Shown: positions 8,942 through 17,315 of the stretch, one piece after another
Numbering within the stretch: position 1 is the first letter of the stretch
How the letters are laid out: every line of letters starts with the position of its first letter
From: Sphingobacterium haloxyli
Lineage (GTDB): Bacteria; Bacteroidota; Bacteroidia; Sphingobacteriales; Sphingobacteriaceae
DNA: 64,000 bases
NCBI RefSeq assembly: GCF_002980525.1
Contig: NZ_PVBQ01000017.1
Location: 28,027-92,026, forward strand
Reading direction: 5' to 3'
Made by a program: the position numbers and the translations under genes
The notes under the pieces: generated by a model
What the model was told of the DNA's origin: nothing
Databases searched by the model: none
Seen by the model: the letters and a program-made list of their open reading frames with translations, nothing else

Positions 8942-10541
8942 CGGATATATTGTCTAAAAAGTCCTCCCGCTTAAATTTATCCGGAAAACGTTTGACAAAA
9001 TCAGACTTCCAATTACGCATCGAATAGTTATCGTCTAGTATTTTTCCTTCTGCACCGACTAGGATATAATGTGGAATTCCATTGAAACGGAATAGCTCGC
9101 GCAAAGCCAGGTAGTCGTCGTTGCTCACCCGGTATGAATTGACCATTTTTTGTTTTACTGTATATTCTTCATAGAATTGTTCACTGGTGCTCTCATCTGT
9201 CACAAAAAGAAAAGCAAAATCTGGGTGATCGGCGTATTGTTCGCGATCCATGTAATGGGTTTCAATCCTTGATCGACAAGGCGCGCACCACTCTGCCCAA
9301 AAATCGACGATCAGTACCTTACCTTTATATTCATCCGATATATTTTTAAAAACCTGTGCAGCATCGGTATCGGGCAACTCGTAACCTGCCCTTCGAATTT
9401 CGAGATAATCGGCGTAGTTCTTTATACCGTTAGCAACAATAGAATGGTCGATATGTTGGTTTTCTATAAGCTTTTTCCCTAAATCGGGGAGTTGATTAAG
9501 CATAACCGCCATGTGTCTCCCTAACGCAATGTCATTTATCAACCCTCTTTTAGTTAAACCCTCTGGCTGGGTCAATGTCGAATCAGTGAATGACGGTCGG
9601 ACGCGAAACGGGTTTGCAGACTCATAATGGTTAATAAAAACTGAAAAATCGTAAGAGGCTAAATAGGCTTGATTATTAAAGTCTATCGCGGTGACAAAAT
9701 CATAGTAATCGTCAGGGAGCGGCATCTTCAGTACCTGATTCGCTGTATCCTGCTTACTATAATAATCTCGATCACGAGCGTATTCAAAAAAATAACTGGC
9801 ATAAACCATATCCAACTGTGCTTTAATCAGCGATGAAAGTTTCGCTTCCGCCTTGTAAGCCAACAAAACTGAATCTAAAAGTATGGACTCGGTTTTCCAT
9901 TGGTTTAACCAAGTACTTTTAAATTTGGTCGGGGCCATCTTTTTCTGACGATCTAGTAATTCTTTATAATCTGGTCTACGTGAATCTATCGCAAATAGAC
10001 GTTCATTGAATTTCCCTAAATCGCCTAAATATTGCATAGGATGCCGTGTGTAAATATTTTTTCCGTGATGATCCTTTTGCAAAAAATCTTCCCAATCTAA
10101 TAACAATCCTAAGGTATGCCCAGGTTCGATATAAAACTCAAAGGCCTGATCATCAAAAATTATAGAGGAGATCTCAGGATAAAGTGCTTCATAGGAGAAT
10201 TCAAAAGTGCCATTTTCATAAATTCGGGCCGTAACAGGCAAATCCTCGCGCGTGAAAAGATTGGAATGGTAAATCATACCGCTTGAAAAGCCCAACCCGA
10301 TGTCGTAGCCCTTAATATAGCCTACAATACGTACAGAATCCTTCCTAAAAAAATCTTTGCTAGTATACGATGCCAAAACCGCAGAATTTTGGGCTTTCAT
10401 CAGTTCAGTATGCACCCATTTCAACGCTTCTTTCTCTCGCTGCTCATTTGAATGTTTGATTCGCTGACTACCTTCGCTCGTTTGACCGAAAAGCGCAGTG
10501 GTGAAAATTACGGCAACAAACACGTTGAGTATCTTCGTCAT
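8919..10541 (-). CDS. TlpA-like secreted thioredoxin-fold protein
   Basis: About 540 residues from the Met that begins 'MTKILNVFVAVIF', which gives a clean Sec signal ending near 'ALFGQ'. A TTG further upstream, at 10616, would overlap the signal peptidase gene and is not preferred. Residues about 40–390 form an uncharacterised domain of the kind preceding TlpA modules in Bacteroidota. The C-terminal 150 residues are a thioredoxin fold with 'FWAEWCAPCRSR' (CAPC active site) and a cis-Pro-type 'GIPHYIL'. It should reduce or shuffle disulfides in the periplasm. It lies just downstream of the signal peptidase gene in a cluster encoding cysteine-containing peptides, which suggests those peptides as substrates. 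Confidence 0.88.
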   Translation of the reverse strand: MTKILNVFVAVIFTTALFGQTSEGSQRIKHSNEQREKEALKWVHTELMKAQNSAVLASYTSKDFFRKDSVRIVGYIKGYDIGLGFSSGMIYHSNLFTREDLPVTARIYENGTFEFSYEALYPEISSIIFDDQAFEFYIEPGHTLGLLLDWEDFLQKDHHGKNIYTRHPMQYLGDLGKFNERLFAIDSRRPDYKELLDRQKKMAPTKFKSTWLNQWKTESILLDSVLLAYKAEAKLSSLIKAQLDMVYASYFFEYARDRDYYSKQDTANQVLKMPLPDDYYDFVTAIDFNNQAYLASYDFSVFINHYESANPFRVRPSFTDSTLTQPEGLTKRGLINDIALGRHMAVMLNQLPDLGKKLIENQHIDHSIVANGIKNYADYLEIRRAGYELPDTDAAQVFKNISDEYKGKVLIVDFWAEWCAPCRSRIETHYMDREQYADHPDFAFLFVTDESTSEQFYEEYTVKQKMVNSYRVSNDDYLALRELFRFNGIPHYILVGAEGKILDDNYSMRNWKSDFVKRFPDKFKREDFLDNISAQELRQN

Positions 10542-10587
10542 TGGGTTTATCTTAATCTTCCAAAATTCCGTTCTTATCAAAACAATA

Positions 10588-11475
10588 TCATTCAACGGGT
10601 TTAAAAAATCGCTCAAATCTATAGGTATTCGTCCCCAGATCTTTAGACTTCCAAATATAATCTACTTTGCCCACTATATGATCTTCGGGCAGCAACCCCC
10701 AATATCGAGAGTCTTTGGAGTCCATTGCGTTGTCTCCTACCATGAAATAGTAGTTCCTATCAAATTGGTACTGTCGGCTTGCATGCCCGTCCAGTGAAAA
10801 TATGCCGCCATCTATTTCGATCAACTTCTTTCCGGTTTCATATTCGATTATCCGTCGGTAAAGGTTTATATTGGCGGTGTCTAGCGTTATTATGTCTCCT
10901 TTCCTCGGAATATAGATCGGTCCAAAGTCGTCAATCGTCCAACCGAGTGCTTTAAACATCTTTGGCGCATATGCCCTTGGCGACATGTACAAAGCCCGTT
11001 GCCCATCATTCGCATAAATTCCGTCACCGAACTTATTCAGTTGGCCGTTGAGATAGTAAGCGCCGTTATGTATCACTAGGGTATCTCCTGGTATCCCAAC
11101 ACAACGTTTGACATGATATACATTCCAATTTTTTACAATCTGTTTGGATTTGTAGTACGGATCATTAAAGACCAACACTTGATTTCTCTTTATCGCTCGA
11201 TATCCGGTCAAGCGGAAAGGCCGCCCGTCCTTACTACTCCCTAGAAAATCTATTCTCGGCCCCGGAATCAGCTTGTTAACCAATATAAAATCTCCCGCAA
11301 ACAGTGTAGGTTCCATAGAGAACGAAGGAATGCGAAAGGAGGCAAAGACAAGAATACGGAGAACGATCACTACCAGCATCGTTATGACGATCGCTAGCAC
11401 AATTCTCCCAACATACCGACTATTGTTAATAGTCCTTTCCGTATCGTGTATATTGTGCTTTTTGCTATCTATCAT
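10588..11475 (-). CDS. Signal peptidase I (S26), cluster-specific
   Basis: A type I signal peptidase of 295 residues from the ATG at 11475; a TTG at 11523 would place the start almost against the repeat box and is less likely. One N-terminal membrane anchor (about 24–46) is followed by 'RIPSFSMEPTL' with catalytic Ser53, 'VKRCVGIPGDTL' with general-base Lys123, and the family box 'GDNAMDSKDSRYWG' near residues 255–268. All catalytic parts are present. The enzyme removes signal or leader segments on the outer face of the inner membrane. Its place inside the NVEALA train, with its own repeat box, suggests a dedicated leader peptidase in addition to the housekeeping LepB. That specialisation is inferred. 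Confidence 0.93.
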   Translation of the reverse strand: MIDSKKHNIHDTERTINNSRYVGRIVLAIVITMLVVIVLRILVFASFRIPSFSMEPTLFAGDFILVNKLIPGPRIDFLGSSKDGRPFRLTGYRAIKRNQVLVFNDPYYKSKQIVKNWNVYHVKRCVGIPGDTLVIHNGAYYLNGQLNKFGDGIYANDGQRALYMSPRAYAPKMFKALGWTIDDFGPIYIPRKGDIITLDTANINLYRRIIEYETGKKLIEIDGGIFSLDGHASRQYQFDRNYYFMVGDNAMDSKDSRYWGLLPEDHIVGKVDYIWKSKDLGTNTYRFERFFKPVE

Positions 11476-11524
11476 GGTAACAAATAAAGCAAAGTAGTTG
11501 GGTTTCGGAAAAGAAAAGAACAAT

Positions 11525-11547
11525 TCAATCCTTACTCAATTCTTGTG
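11525..11547. promoter_or_regulatory. Direct-repeat box 3 (candidate response-regulator site)
   Basis: Two degenerate 11-bp units, CAATCCTTACT and CAATTCTTGTG, preceded by T. They align without gaps to the boxes at 8919–8941 and 17203–17225. The box is 50–72 bp upstream of the ATG of the signal peptidase gene and in the same orientation relative to transcription as box 2. It is the weakest of the three. Confidence 0.5.
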
Positions 11548-11623
11548 TAGTTTAATCGGGCGTTAATTTTCCTTATCTGCTCGATTTTTCAGTCACAGAA
11601 AAGAAACTCTATATGCCAAAGTA

Positions 11624-13645
11624 CTACCAAAAATATTGCTTCTCTTGATGATATGAGAATATACGTTCTTCGACTCCACGAGAGATATTTTTCAATAAAT
11701 ATAACGCATTTTTAGGTCCGACAAACTCTAGTGATTTATAATCTATTCCCTTCCTTATCCCTAATGACACCCACTTGCTATCCCAATAAAATAATTCGTA
11801 GGTATCACCAGGTAAAACATCATTAGTATCATTACGAGGACAAATTCTTATTTCTTTTAATTGAAACGGATCTTTCAAATCAATCACGAAATAATTCGGT
11901 CCCTTTTCACTACTTTCGTAAAACGTATTTCTATCATTATCGAAAAGCATCTCAGCTGACTTGTTATACCCCCCCTTATTTCCTGAAACCTTCCCTTTTA
12001 ATTTTGTCTCTTTTCCGCTGATTAATCCAATAAATTCAAGTTCAGCAATACTGATTTTTTGGGACGGCTCAAACTGACAAATAATATATCTTGATTCCTG
12101 CAGATTGTCCAATGGAAACCGAGTCATTTTAAGAATTAAACTGTCTAAGGTCATTATTTGGACAGAGTCAGAAAGGTCAGCTTTATTCGCGACAGAAAAT
12201 CTTATACCCTGACTTCGCCTAGCGTTTGAGATATTATGAATTGACAGACGATATTTTCGGTCGAGGTTAAGTGCTATTTGTTCGTCCGAAGGAGAAAAAT
12301 GGTGAGTTTCACCTTGCATATCCAACAAAAAAGGAGGGCCAGCAGGCACCATATAGTCTCCATTATAGTAGCATGGTAGGTAGACGATATTTTTCCCTAC
12401 ATTCTTAAATTCGGCGTAGCCGTTATTAGCGAGGCTCCAATCGACTGCTTGCCATTCGTCTGGGCTAAATACGGTTAGATACACCGTCTTTTTCTCTGAG
12501 TTGTTTAATTGTAGTCTAATTGACGCTGTCTCTAGATATTCACTTGTTACGTCTTTTAACCTATCATTCCGAAAAAAATCTGGTATCGGCTCGTCAACGT
12601 CAGCCAATGCCGCTAAACTTTTAGGGTTAACAGCGAAACCTAGTCGAAAAACTTTAGGAACGGTCTTATTGTAAATGATTTGGTTATTGGGAGAATCATA
12701 TTTTTCTCCCACATAACTCGATCCGGTAATTATGTGCCGCGTGTCACGATGTATATTTTCATTCGTAATTAACTCGGTGGAATTATTTTTATCAGCTATG
12801 ACAGCGTAAAAGTAATGTCGAGCGCCTACGTTACCCCAATGAGGAACTATTTCAAACGCAGTCGGAATGCCAAGAGCTCGCATAATTTCAACTCTTAATG
12901 TAGTTGCTTCGTAACATGTTCCAACTCTGCCGTTAAAGATATTTTCAAACGTCATGGGGAATAAGAAGGGGTAGCGAGCGCCTAGAACGCCGTCTTCTTT
13001 AAACCATAAGTGAATATCATCTTTTATACGTTTTGCCACTTCGTGAGGATCGGAGATTGAACCTATGGAGTCTACTAATGGTTTATATTCTTCCAAGAAG
13101 ATTCTTTTGCTTTGTGGTGAATAAGCATCGGTGACCCGGTATGGCAACACATACTCTTTAAAATCTTCGAAATCAACCTTTTTTGACCAAGGAAAATTTT
13201 GTCTAGTATAGAAAGCAAACTCTATGTTTTCTTGGATCTGCTCTTGTGAAAGATACGAAACATCTTCAATTAGCCGAGAACCTCCAATAACAGAGCGTTG
13301 TTTTTCAGCTTCAAAAATACTATCCAGTCCTCTTATATAAATTTCTTTCTCAGGCTTTCTCTTACCTTCTTTTTTTTTTCCATTACGATCTAGCTCGCAT
13401 TGCAGTGCAAGTTTTTTTAGAAAATCGAAATACGGTTGTCGTCCTTGGTTTTCGTCATCTTCTAGATGCTTTAGACCTCCTATATTATTTAAAATATAGC
13501 GTGCTGCCTCTAACCTCAGACTGTCATCCTTATAGTGCTCAATAACTCCCGCCTTGGTACTTTCGAAGTATCTCGTTTTATCATTTACACAGGAAATAAA
13601 TAAAAAAATGGACAAAAAGATTACGCTTATCAGTGTTGATTTCAT
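11624..13645 (-). CDS. Transglutaminase-fold lipoprotein with C-terminal discoidin-like domain
   Basis: About 673 residues from the Met of 'MKSTLISVIFLSIFLF', giving a lipoprotein signal with cysteine in 'LFISCVND'. A transglutaminase-like core lies near residues 200–300: 'GRVGTCYEATTLRVEIMRAL' carries the nucleophilic Cys and 'GARHYFYAV' the His. Such folds in Bacteroidota are often cysteine peptidases or amidases. The last 130 residues ('DNDRNTFYESSEKGPNYFVIDL') resemble an F5/8-type (discoidin) binding module. It sits between the second propeller lipoprotein gene and the signal peptidase gene of the peptide cluster, so peptide trimming or crosslinking is possible. That role is inferred; the fold call is moderately strong. 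Confidence 0.8.
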   Translation of the reverse strand: MKSTLISVIFLSIFLFISCVNDKTRYFESTKAGVIEHYKDDSLRLEAARYILNNIGGLKHLEDDENQGRQPYFDFLKKLALQCELDRNGKKKEGKRKPEKEIYIRGLDSIFEAEKQRSVIGGSRLIEDVSYLSQEQIQENIEFAFYTRQNFPWSKKVDFEDFKEYVLPYRVTDAYSPQSKRIFLEEYKPLVDSIGSISDPHEVAKRIKDDIHLWFKEDGVLGARYPFLFPMTFENIFNGRVGTCYEATTLRVEIMRALGIPTAFEIVPHWGNVGARHYFYAVIADKNNSTELITNENIHRDTRHIITGSSYVGEKYDSPNNQIIYNKTVPKVFRLGFAVNPKSLAALADVDEPIPDFFRNDRLKDVTSEYLETASIRLQLNNSEKKTVYLTVFSPDEWQAVDWSLANNGYAEFKNVGKNIVYLPCYYNGDYMVPAGPPFLLDMQGETHHFSPSDEQIALNLDRKYRLSIHNISNARRSQGIRFSVANKADLSDSVQIMTLDSLILKMTRFPLDNLQESRYIICQFEPSQKISIAELEFIGLISGKETKLKGKVSGNKGGYNKSAEMLFDNDRNTFYESSEKGPNYFVIDLKDPFQLKEIRICPRNDTNDVLPGDTYELFYWDSKWVSLGIRKGIDYKSLEFVGPKNALYLLKNISRGVEERIFSYHQEKQYFW

Positions 13646-13719
13646 CTTATCAAAATTTAGACACATTCTACTTCCCTTTATATAGACATTCTATAAACCA
13701 CGCATCCACTATAGTTTTA

Positions 13720-14730
13720 TTATAATTCATAGCTCACGACTATAGGTTCGGGACTATGAGCGATCGCTTTAAGGTTATTTCCTTCAATACGTATATCCAA
13801 TACCTTCCTATCTAACTCATAAATATGAATCAAATTTCCATCGAGGTCGAACTGATATACATACTTTCCGTAGGTAGCTATGGCGTCAGGATCGGACACC
13901 TCTCCTGCATACAGCGCAAAAACATTTTGCTCCGTAACATCCACTGATATAAATCCTTCTACACCTTTGTTATGGATATTTCTTCCATTCTTTACAGTAT
14001 AATCTAACTCATCTTTTACAAATTCCCATTTCTTTACAATGGTATCTGTTTCTAAATTATAAAACTCTACTACTCCAGCGTGAAATATAACGTTAGCTAA
14101 ACATTTCCTATCTGGCGACAATTGACTTTTGCCAATATTTGCCTGAGCATGCAAAACCTTAGAAAAATTTTGGTTTTCCTGTGGACGATATTCTGCTCCG
14201 TAATATATCAATTCTAAGGAATCATTCATTATTGCAAACTTCCCATCCGGGAAAAAGCCTGTAGCAACGTACCCTCTATTTGTTTTATACAATTCGTTTA
14301 TTGAGTAAGATACGTTAACATTTTTATCAAGAACAGGATTGAGATTAGCTTGGTTTGTAAAAATGCTATCGGTAGCATATGAACGGTACCTTTTGGTATT
14401 AACGTCAAAAATTCCAAACAGATTCCGTCCTTGGTTAGAGAATACGTCTAGATTTGATAAAGACACCACTTCGTCTGGCCCGCCACCGGTATTTAAAAAA
14501 GAAAATAACGTCGAATCTCTAAACGAATCCACGACACTGATTAACCCATTCTCTCCAAAAAAGTCATATACGAAAAGATAATCCTTGTAAAGTTCCATAT
14601 CAACAGGAAGCCCTACGAAAAAAGTTAAACTATCATTTGCTTGTATGCTCGTGTAGACGCCAGTTTCCAAGTCATTTCCTCGGCATGAGATCAACAAAAA
14701 AAACAGAAATCCCCAAAAAAGTTGTTTCAT
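13720..14730 (-). CDS. BF3164-like 6-bladed beta-propeller lipoprotein
   Basis: A 336-residue lipoprotein (signal ending 'LISCRG') with repeated strand motifs such as 'GIFDVNTKRYRSY', 'GVVEFYNLETDTIVKKWEF' and 'YVYQFDLDGNLIHIYELD', which fit the TolB-like/BF3164 six-bladed propeller family. These propellers are regularly found next to NVEALA peptide genes in Bacteroides-type genomes (family knowledge); their function is not established. The gene follows the NVEALA peptide gene by 73 bp. It may bind the peptide or a partner at the membrane. A paralogue is encoded at 15867–16910. Confidence 0.8.
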   Translation of the reverse strand: MKQLFWGFLFFLLISCRGNDLETGVYTSIQANDSLTFFVGLPVDMELYKDYLFVYDFFGENGLISVVDSFRDSTLFSFLNTGGGPDEVVSLSNLDVFSNQGRNLFGIFDVNTKRYRSYATDSIFTNQANLNPVLDKNVNVSYSINELYKTNRGYVATGFFPDGKFAIMNDSLELIYYGAEYRPQENQNFSKVLHAQANIGKSQLSPDRKCLANVIFHAGVVEFYNLETDTIVKKWEFVKDELDYTVKNGRNIHNKGVEGFISVDVTEQNVFALYAGEVSDPDAIATYGKYVYQFDLDGNLIHIYELDRKVLDIRIEGNNLKAIAHSPEPIVVSYEL

Positions 14731-14803
14731 ATTAAAAAATTTAAAGGGCCTCTTATATAAGTATATATAAGAGGCATGATAACGGTATAATATTATATTT
14801 TAA

Positions 14804-15040
14804 TTAGTCCGCACATATATACCCGTGACGATCGCCATTGGTGGTGATACAAAGGTAATTTATTTTTACTTTACAGTTTCGTTGGCAATTCCCACTGTTC
14901 TCATTCAGTGCCAAGGCCTCTACATTCGCCAGGCTAAGCGCCGACAAACCATTTTCAGCTTCATTATTGATATTTACGTTAATCGCGGCAACTGCTGCAA
15001 TCACAACGGCAACTATACCGCCTAATAATTTTTTTTTCAT
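14804..15040 (-). CDS. NVEALA-family secreted peptide precursor (four cysteines)
   Basis: A 78-residue precursor. It has a basic start and hydrophobic segment (about 1–20), a short Asn/Glu-rich stretch, then the diagnostic 'LANVEALAL' with NVEALA at residues 39–44, followed by a 34-residue tail with cysteines at 52, 56, 64 and 76 ending 'GYICAD'. The motif names the NVEALA family, known from Bacteroidota but without assigned function. 'ALA' also fits the A-X-A rule for signal peptidase I, so cleavage after residue 44 would release a four-cysteine peptide able to form two disulfides; cleavage near residue 19 is the alternative. Its leader RNA can form several hairpins. Neighbours encode thioredoxin-fold proteins and a signal peptidase. 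Confidence 0.88.
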   Translation of the reverse strand: MKKKLLGGIVAVVIAAVAAINVNINNEAENGLSALSLANVEALALNENSGNCQRNCKVKINYLCITTNGDRHGYICAD

Positions 15041-15057
15041 TTTTTTGATTTTTAATT

Positions 15058-15109
15058 GAGCTTTAAAAACAAGCTCGTTTTTACAATTCTAAGGCGTGTC
15101 CAATACGCC
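15058..15109 (-). promoter_or_regulatory. Two small hairpins in the NVEALA mRNA leader
   Basis: Inverted repeats GAGCTT/AAGCTC (15058–15063 and 15071–15076) and GGCGT/ACGCC (15093–15097 and 15105–15109) lie 18–69 nt upstream of the NVEALA start. Both would form on the minus-strand transcript. They may stabilise the mRNA or control translation. Function is not shown. Confidence 0.4.
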
Positions 15110-15210
15110 CTTACTGAATCTATTCTTTCAACAGCCAATCCTTTTATAGGATATTATTGCTAATTCTTATCTTTGCCTCCGTACCTCCTTTCTTTTTAAG
15201 GTGGGATAGC

Positions 15211-15256
15211 AGGCGGACAGGCTGCATTTTTTTTCTGAGAGGGCAGCCTGCCGCCT
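15211..15256 (-). terminator. Strong hairpin between thioredoxin-like and NVEALA genes
   Basis: Arms at 15211–15225 and 15243–15256 pair over 14 bases with one bulged base (cores AGGCGG and CAGGCTGC) around a 17-base loop. It starts 20 nt after the thioredoxin-like gene's stop. No T-tract follows on the minus strand, so it is either a weak terminator or an RNA-processing and stability element that would let the peptide mRNA accumulate separately. Confidence 0.5.
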
Positions 15257-15275
15257 TACTTTTCCCAATTTTATT

Positions 15276-15830
15276 TCATTTGTTGGTTGTTATTGTAGTT
15301 TTATAAAGATCCCATACCTTAGGACTTAGTGTTGGGTTGCCAATGGCTACTACCTTATTTTCCACATTCAATAAAAAACATTGATATTCCATTTCTTCCG
15401 CAAACTGATTACGTTTTTTCAATGCGCCGGATTGATCTATAAACACCACCTGCTCCAATCGGTCTCGACGTAATAAATGCGCCAATTCTTTACGGTTTTT
15501 CGGTTGAAAGTAAAACGCAAATTCTACCTGCCCCGGGGCTATAGAATCCATTTCCTGCATAAAATGCTTCCATAACGTAAGATTAAGCTTACAGCTTGTA
15601 CAACCAATGGAATCTGTGTAGACCAACATTTTAAAGGGCTTATTTTGGCAGGGAGGACAGAGTGTATCCGTTCCCTTATACCAGCACTCTACCTCCTCTG
15701 GAAAAATAATTTCCTTTCCCATCCGTTCCTTAACAATTTTTTCTGCAGCATTTCGCCTACTATCCTGACAACCTATAACCGTCAATAGCAGTAAAAAAAC
15801 ACCTATAACCCACGTTGTAAAGTTCCTCAT
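15276..15830 (-). CDS. Thioredoxin-like lipoprotein of the NVEALA cluster
   Basis: About 184 residues from the second Met, giving a lipoprotein signal 'LLLTVIGCQD'; a start 24 bp upstream is also possible. Two Cys pairs are seen: 'CPPC' (about 58–61) and 'YTDSIGCTSCKLNL' (CTSC, about 76–79), the second placed after a beta strand as in thioredoxin or redoxin folds. A later 'VVFIDQSGAL' and 'ENKVVAIGNP' fit the rest of that fold. It would act as a membrane-tethered periplasmic thiol oxidoreductase. It sits between a propeller gene and the four-cysteine peptide gene, so helping disulfide formation or repair in the peptide is a natural inference. Confidence 0.75.
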   Translation of the reverse strand: MRNFTTWVIGVFLLLLTVIGCQDSRRNAAEKIVKERMGKEIIFPEEVECWYKGTDTLCPPCQNKPFKMLVYTDSIGCTSCKLNLTLWKHFMQEMDSIAPGQVEFAFYFQPKNRKELAHLLRRDRLEQVVFIDQSGALKKRNQFAEEMEYQCFLLNVENKVVAIGNPTLSPKVWDLYKTTITTNK

Positions 15831-15866
15831 CAATTCGCTGTAATTAGCTCTCATTTGTTTCCATTC

Positions 15867-16910
15867 TTAATCGAGGTTAAAAGTATACTCCACGATAGGT
15901 TGATTACTATTTACGTCCAACCCTATCAGAGCACCTCTTTCTTCGTCTATGTGAAATCCAGTGATACACCTATCCAACAGATATTGCCGCACGGGATTCC
16001 CTTTAAGATCAAATACATGCACAAAACGCCCTCCTTCCTTATGGTGTTCTGGACGCTTCCGTATATCATCGAATGAACTGCCCCAAAATAGGGCATATAT
16101 ATGCTCCTCGCCCACGTGTATGTCGCTATACCCCATAATACCCGACGGCACTGCATAACCTCCTCTGTTTACAAAGTGGGGTGCACCATGCTCTTGTCCT
16201 ATCACTTTAATGACTCTCTCTCGCTTTATATCATAAATTTCCAGCACTTGCCCTAGCTGGGTGGCCATACCCAAAATGCCATGATGGGAGTTATAGCTAA
16301 TGAAGGAACGCCATGCCTGCGCCAATACCATAGCACTCACTTTTTTAGTCGATGATGGAATTTGAAAGGCATGTCTCAAGATATCACCCCCAGAACTCAC
16401 GAATGATATACGATGCTGCCCCGTATAATCTGGTACGATAAAAACCGAATCATTTAGTCTATCAAAGTCCAGCGCTCGAACAAGCTCCTTATCTAAATCT
16501 ATTTGAACCGGCTGTTCGTCGATCTGTTTTGCTAGTTTGACAATTTTACTTTTATTGGCATCGAGCGCCCATACATCGCCATGTCTGTCTATCCGAATGT
16601 TTTCTGCGCTTAAAAATTCTGCTGGTGCTTCACCACGGCGAGCCAAGCTTTGTTTATGTCGCATGGTCTTGTAATCAAATGTGTGAATATAGTATACGGC
16701 CGAATGTATGTCTATTACAGCTAGGACATCATCATTCAACCGCAGTCGGAACGGGTATTTAAGATACACACTATCCTTTATAGCTTTTTCCTTCCCGTGC
16801 AATGAAATGGTTTCAGGAAATACCACGGCATCTGCGGTGGCAACGGCACTGCAAGAGGTCATGGTACAACCCAAGCCCATTAGTAAAACAACAGAAAAAA
16901 TCGTTTTCAT
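15867..16910 (-). CDS. BF3164-like 6-bladed beta-propeller lipoprotein
   Basis: A 347-residue predicted lipoprotein (Cys in 'TMTSCSAV') with blade motifs such as 'YYIHTFDYKTMRHKQSLARRGEAPAEFL', 'DVWALDANKSKIVKL' and 'FVHVFDLKGNPVRQYLLD'. The phrase 'RRGEAPAEFLSAENI' is typical of BF3164-type proteins. The start overlaps the stop of the upstream NVEALA-like peptide gene by 4 bp (ATGA), so the two are probably co-translated. It is paralogous to the product of 13720–14730; the cluster therefore has two peptide–propeller pairs. The function is unknown; ligand or peptide binding at the membrane is an inference. Confidence 0.82.
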   Translation of the reverse strand: MKTIFSVVLLMGLGCTMTSCSAVATADAVVFPETISLHGKEKAIKDSVYLKYPFRLRLNDDVLAVIDIHSAVYYIHTFDYKTMRHKQSLARRGEAPAEFLSAENIRIDRHGDVWALDANKSKIVKLAKQIDEQPVQIDLDKELVRALDFDRLNDSVFIVPDYTGQHRISFVSSGGDILRHAFQIPSSTKKVSAMVLAQAWRSFISYNSHHGILGMATQLGQVLEIYDIKRERVIKVIGQEHGAPHFVNRGGYAVPSGIMGYSDIHVGEEHIYALFWGSSFDDIRKRPEHHKEGGRFVHVFDLKGNPVRQYLLDRCITGFHIDEERGALIGLDVNSNQPIVEYTFNLD

Positions 16911-17122
16911 TCTACGTATAGTACTTTATCTCCGCTATAAGGACAATCGACACTCCCAAAAAACCGACAGTTTCCATTCCCTGTTTCCCCCTGCGCTAGT
17001 GCCTCGATATTTGTCAGAGCGATGCTGATCTTTTTAGGGTGGTCGTGCACATATTGTATATGCACGTTTAACCCTATTCCAATCGCGACGCAACAGATCA
17101 ATACAGTTAAATACTTCTTCAT
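16907..17122 (-). CDS. NVEALA-like peptide precursor (divergent, two cysteines)
   Basis: A 71-residue precursor with a hydrophobic N-terminus (about 4–22), then 'ALTNIEALAQGE', i.e. N-I-E-A-L-A at 38–43, nearly the same position as NVEALA in the product of 14804–15040. The tail after residue 43 has cysteines at 52 and 60 and ends 'GDKVLYVE'. As in the paralogue, the first tail cysteine is residue 52. It is the first gene of the minus-strand train, starts 81 bp from the direct-repeat box at 17203–17225, and overlaps the propeller gene by 4 bp. It would be secreted and perhaps cut after 'ALA'. Confidence 0.8.
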   Translation of the reverse strand: MKKYLTVLICCVAIGIGLNVHIQYVHDHPKKISIALTNIEALAQGETGNGNCRFFGSVDCPYSGDKVLYVE

Positions 17123-17202
17123 AATTTTTTAATATTATTACGTTTGTTATACTTGGCGCTAAAGTAATAGCCTAAACAAAAGAAAACGATTTTTCTGGTC
17201 TC

Positions 17203-17225
17203 TCAATTCTGACGCAATTCTGACG
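17203..17225. promoter_or_regulatory. Direct-repeat box 1 between peptide operon and two-component genes
   Basis: Two perfect tandem copies of CAATTCTGACG (17204–17214 and 17215–17225), preceded by T. The box sits in the 193-bp divergent region, 81–103 bp from the peptide gene and about 91 bp from the kinase gene. Related boxes lie upstream of two further genes of the same cluster. It is the best candidate binding site for the cluster's OmpR-type regulator, allowing control of both operons and autoregulation. DNA binding is inferred. Confidence 0.65.
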
Positions 17226-17315
17226 TAGAGAGAACGAAACTAAAATATTCATGCCACTCATTCGATAAAATATTTTTTCATATTCACTTAAAAGCTGTAA
17301 ATTCACGAATCAGAC

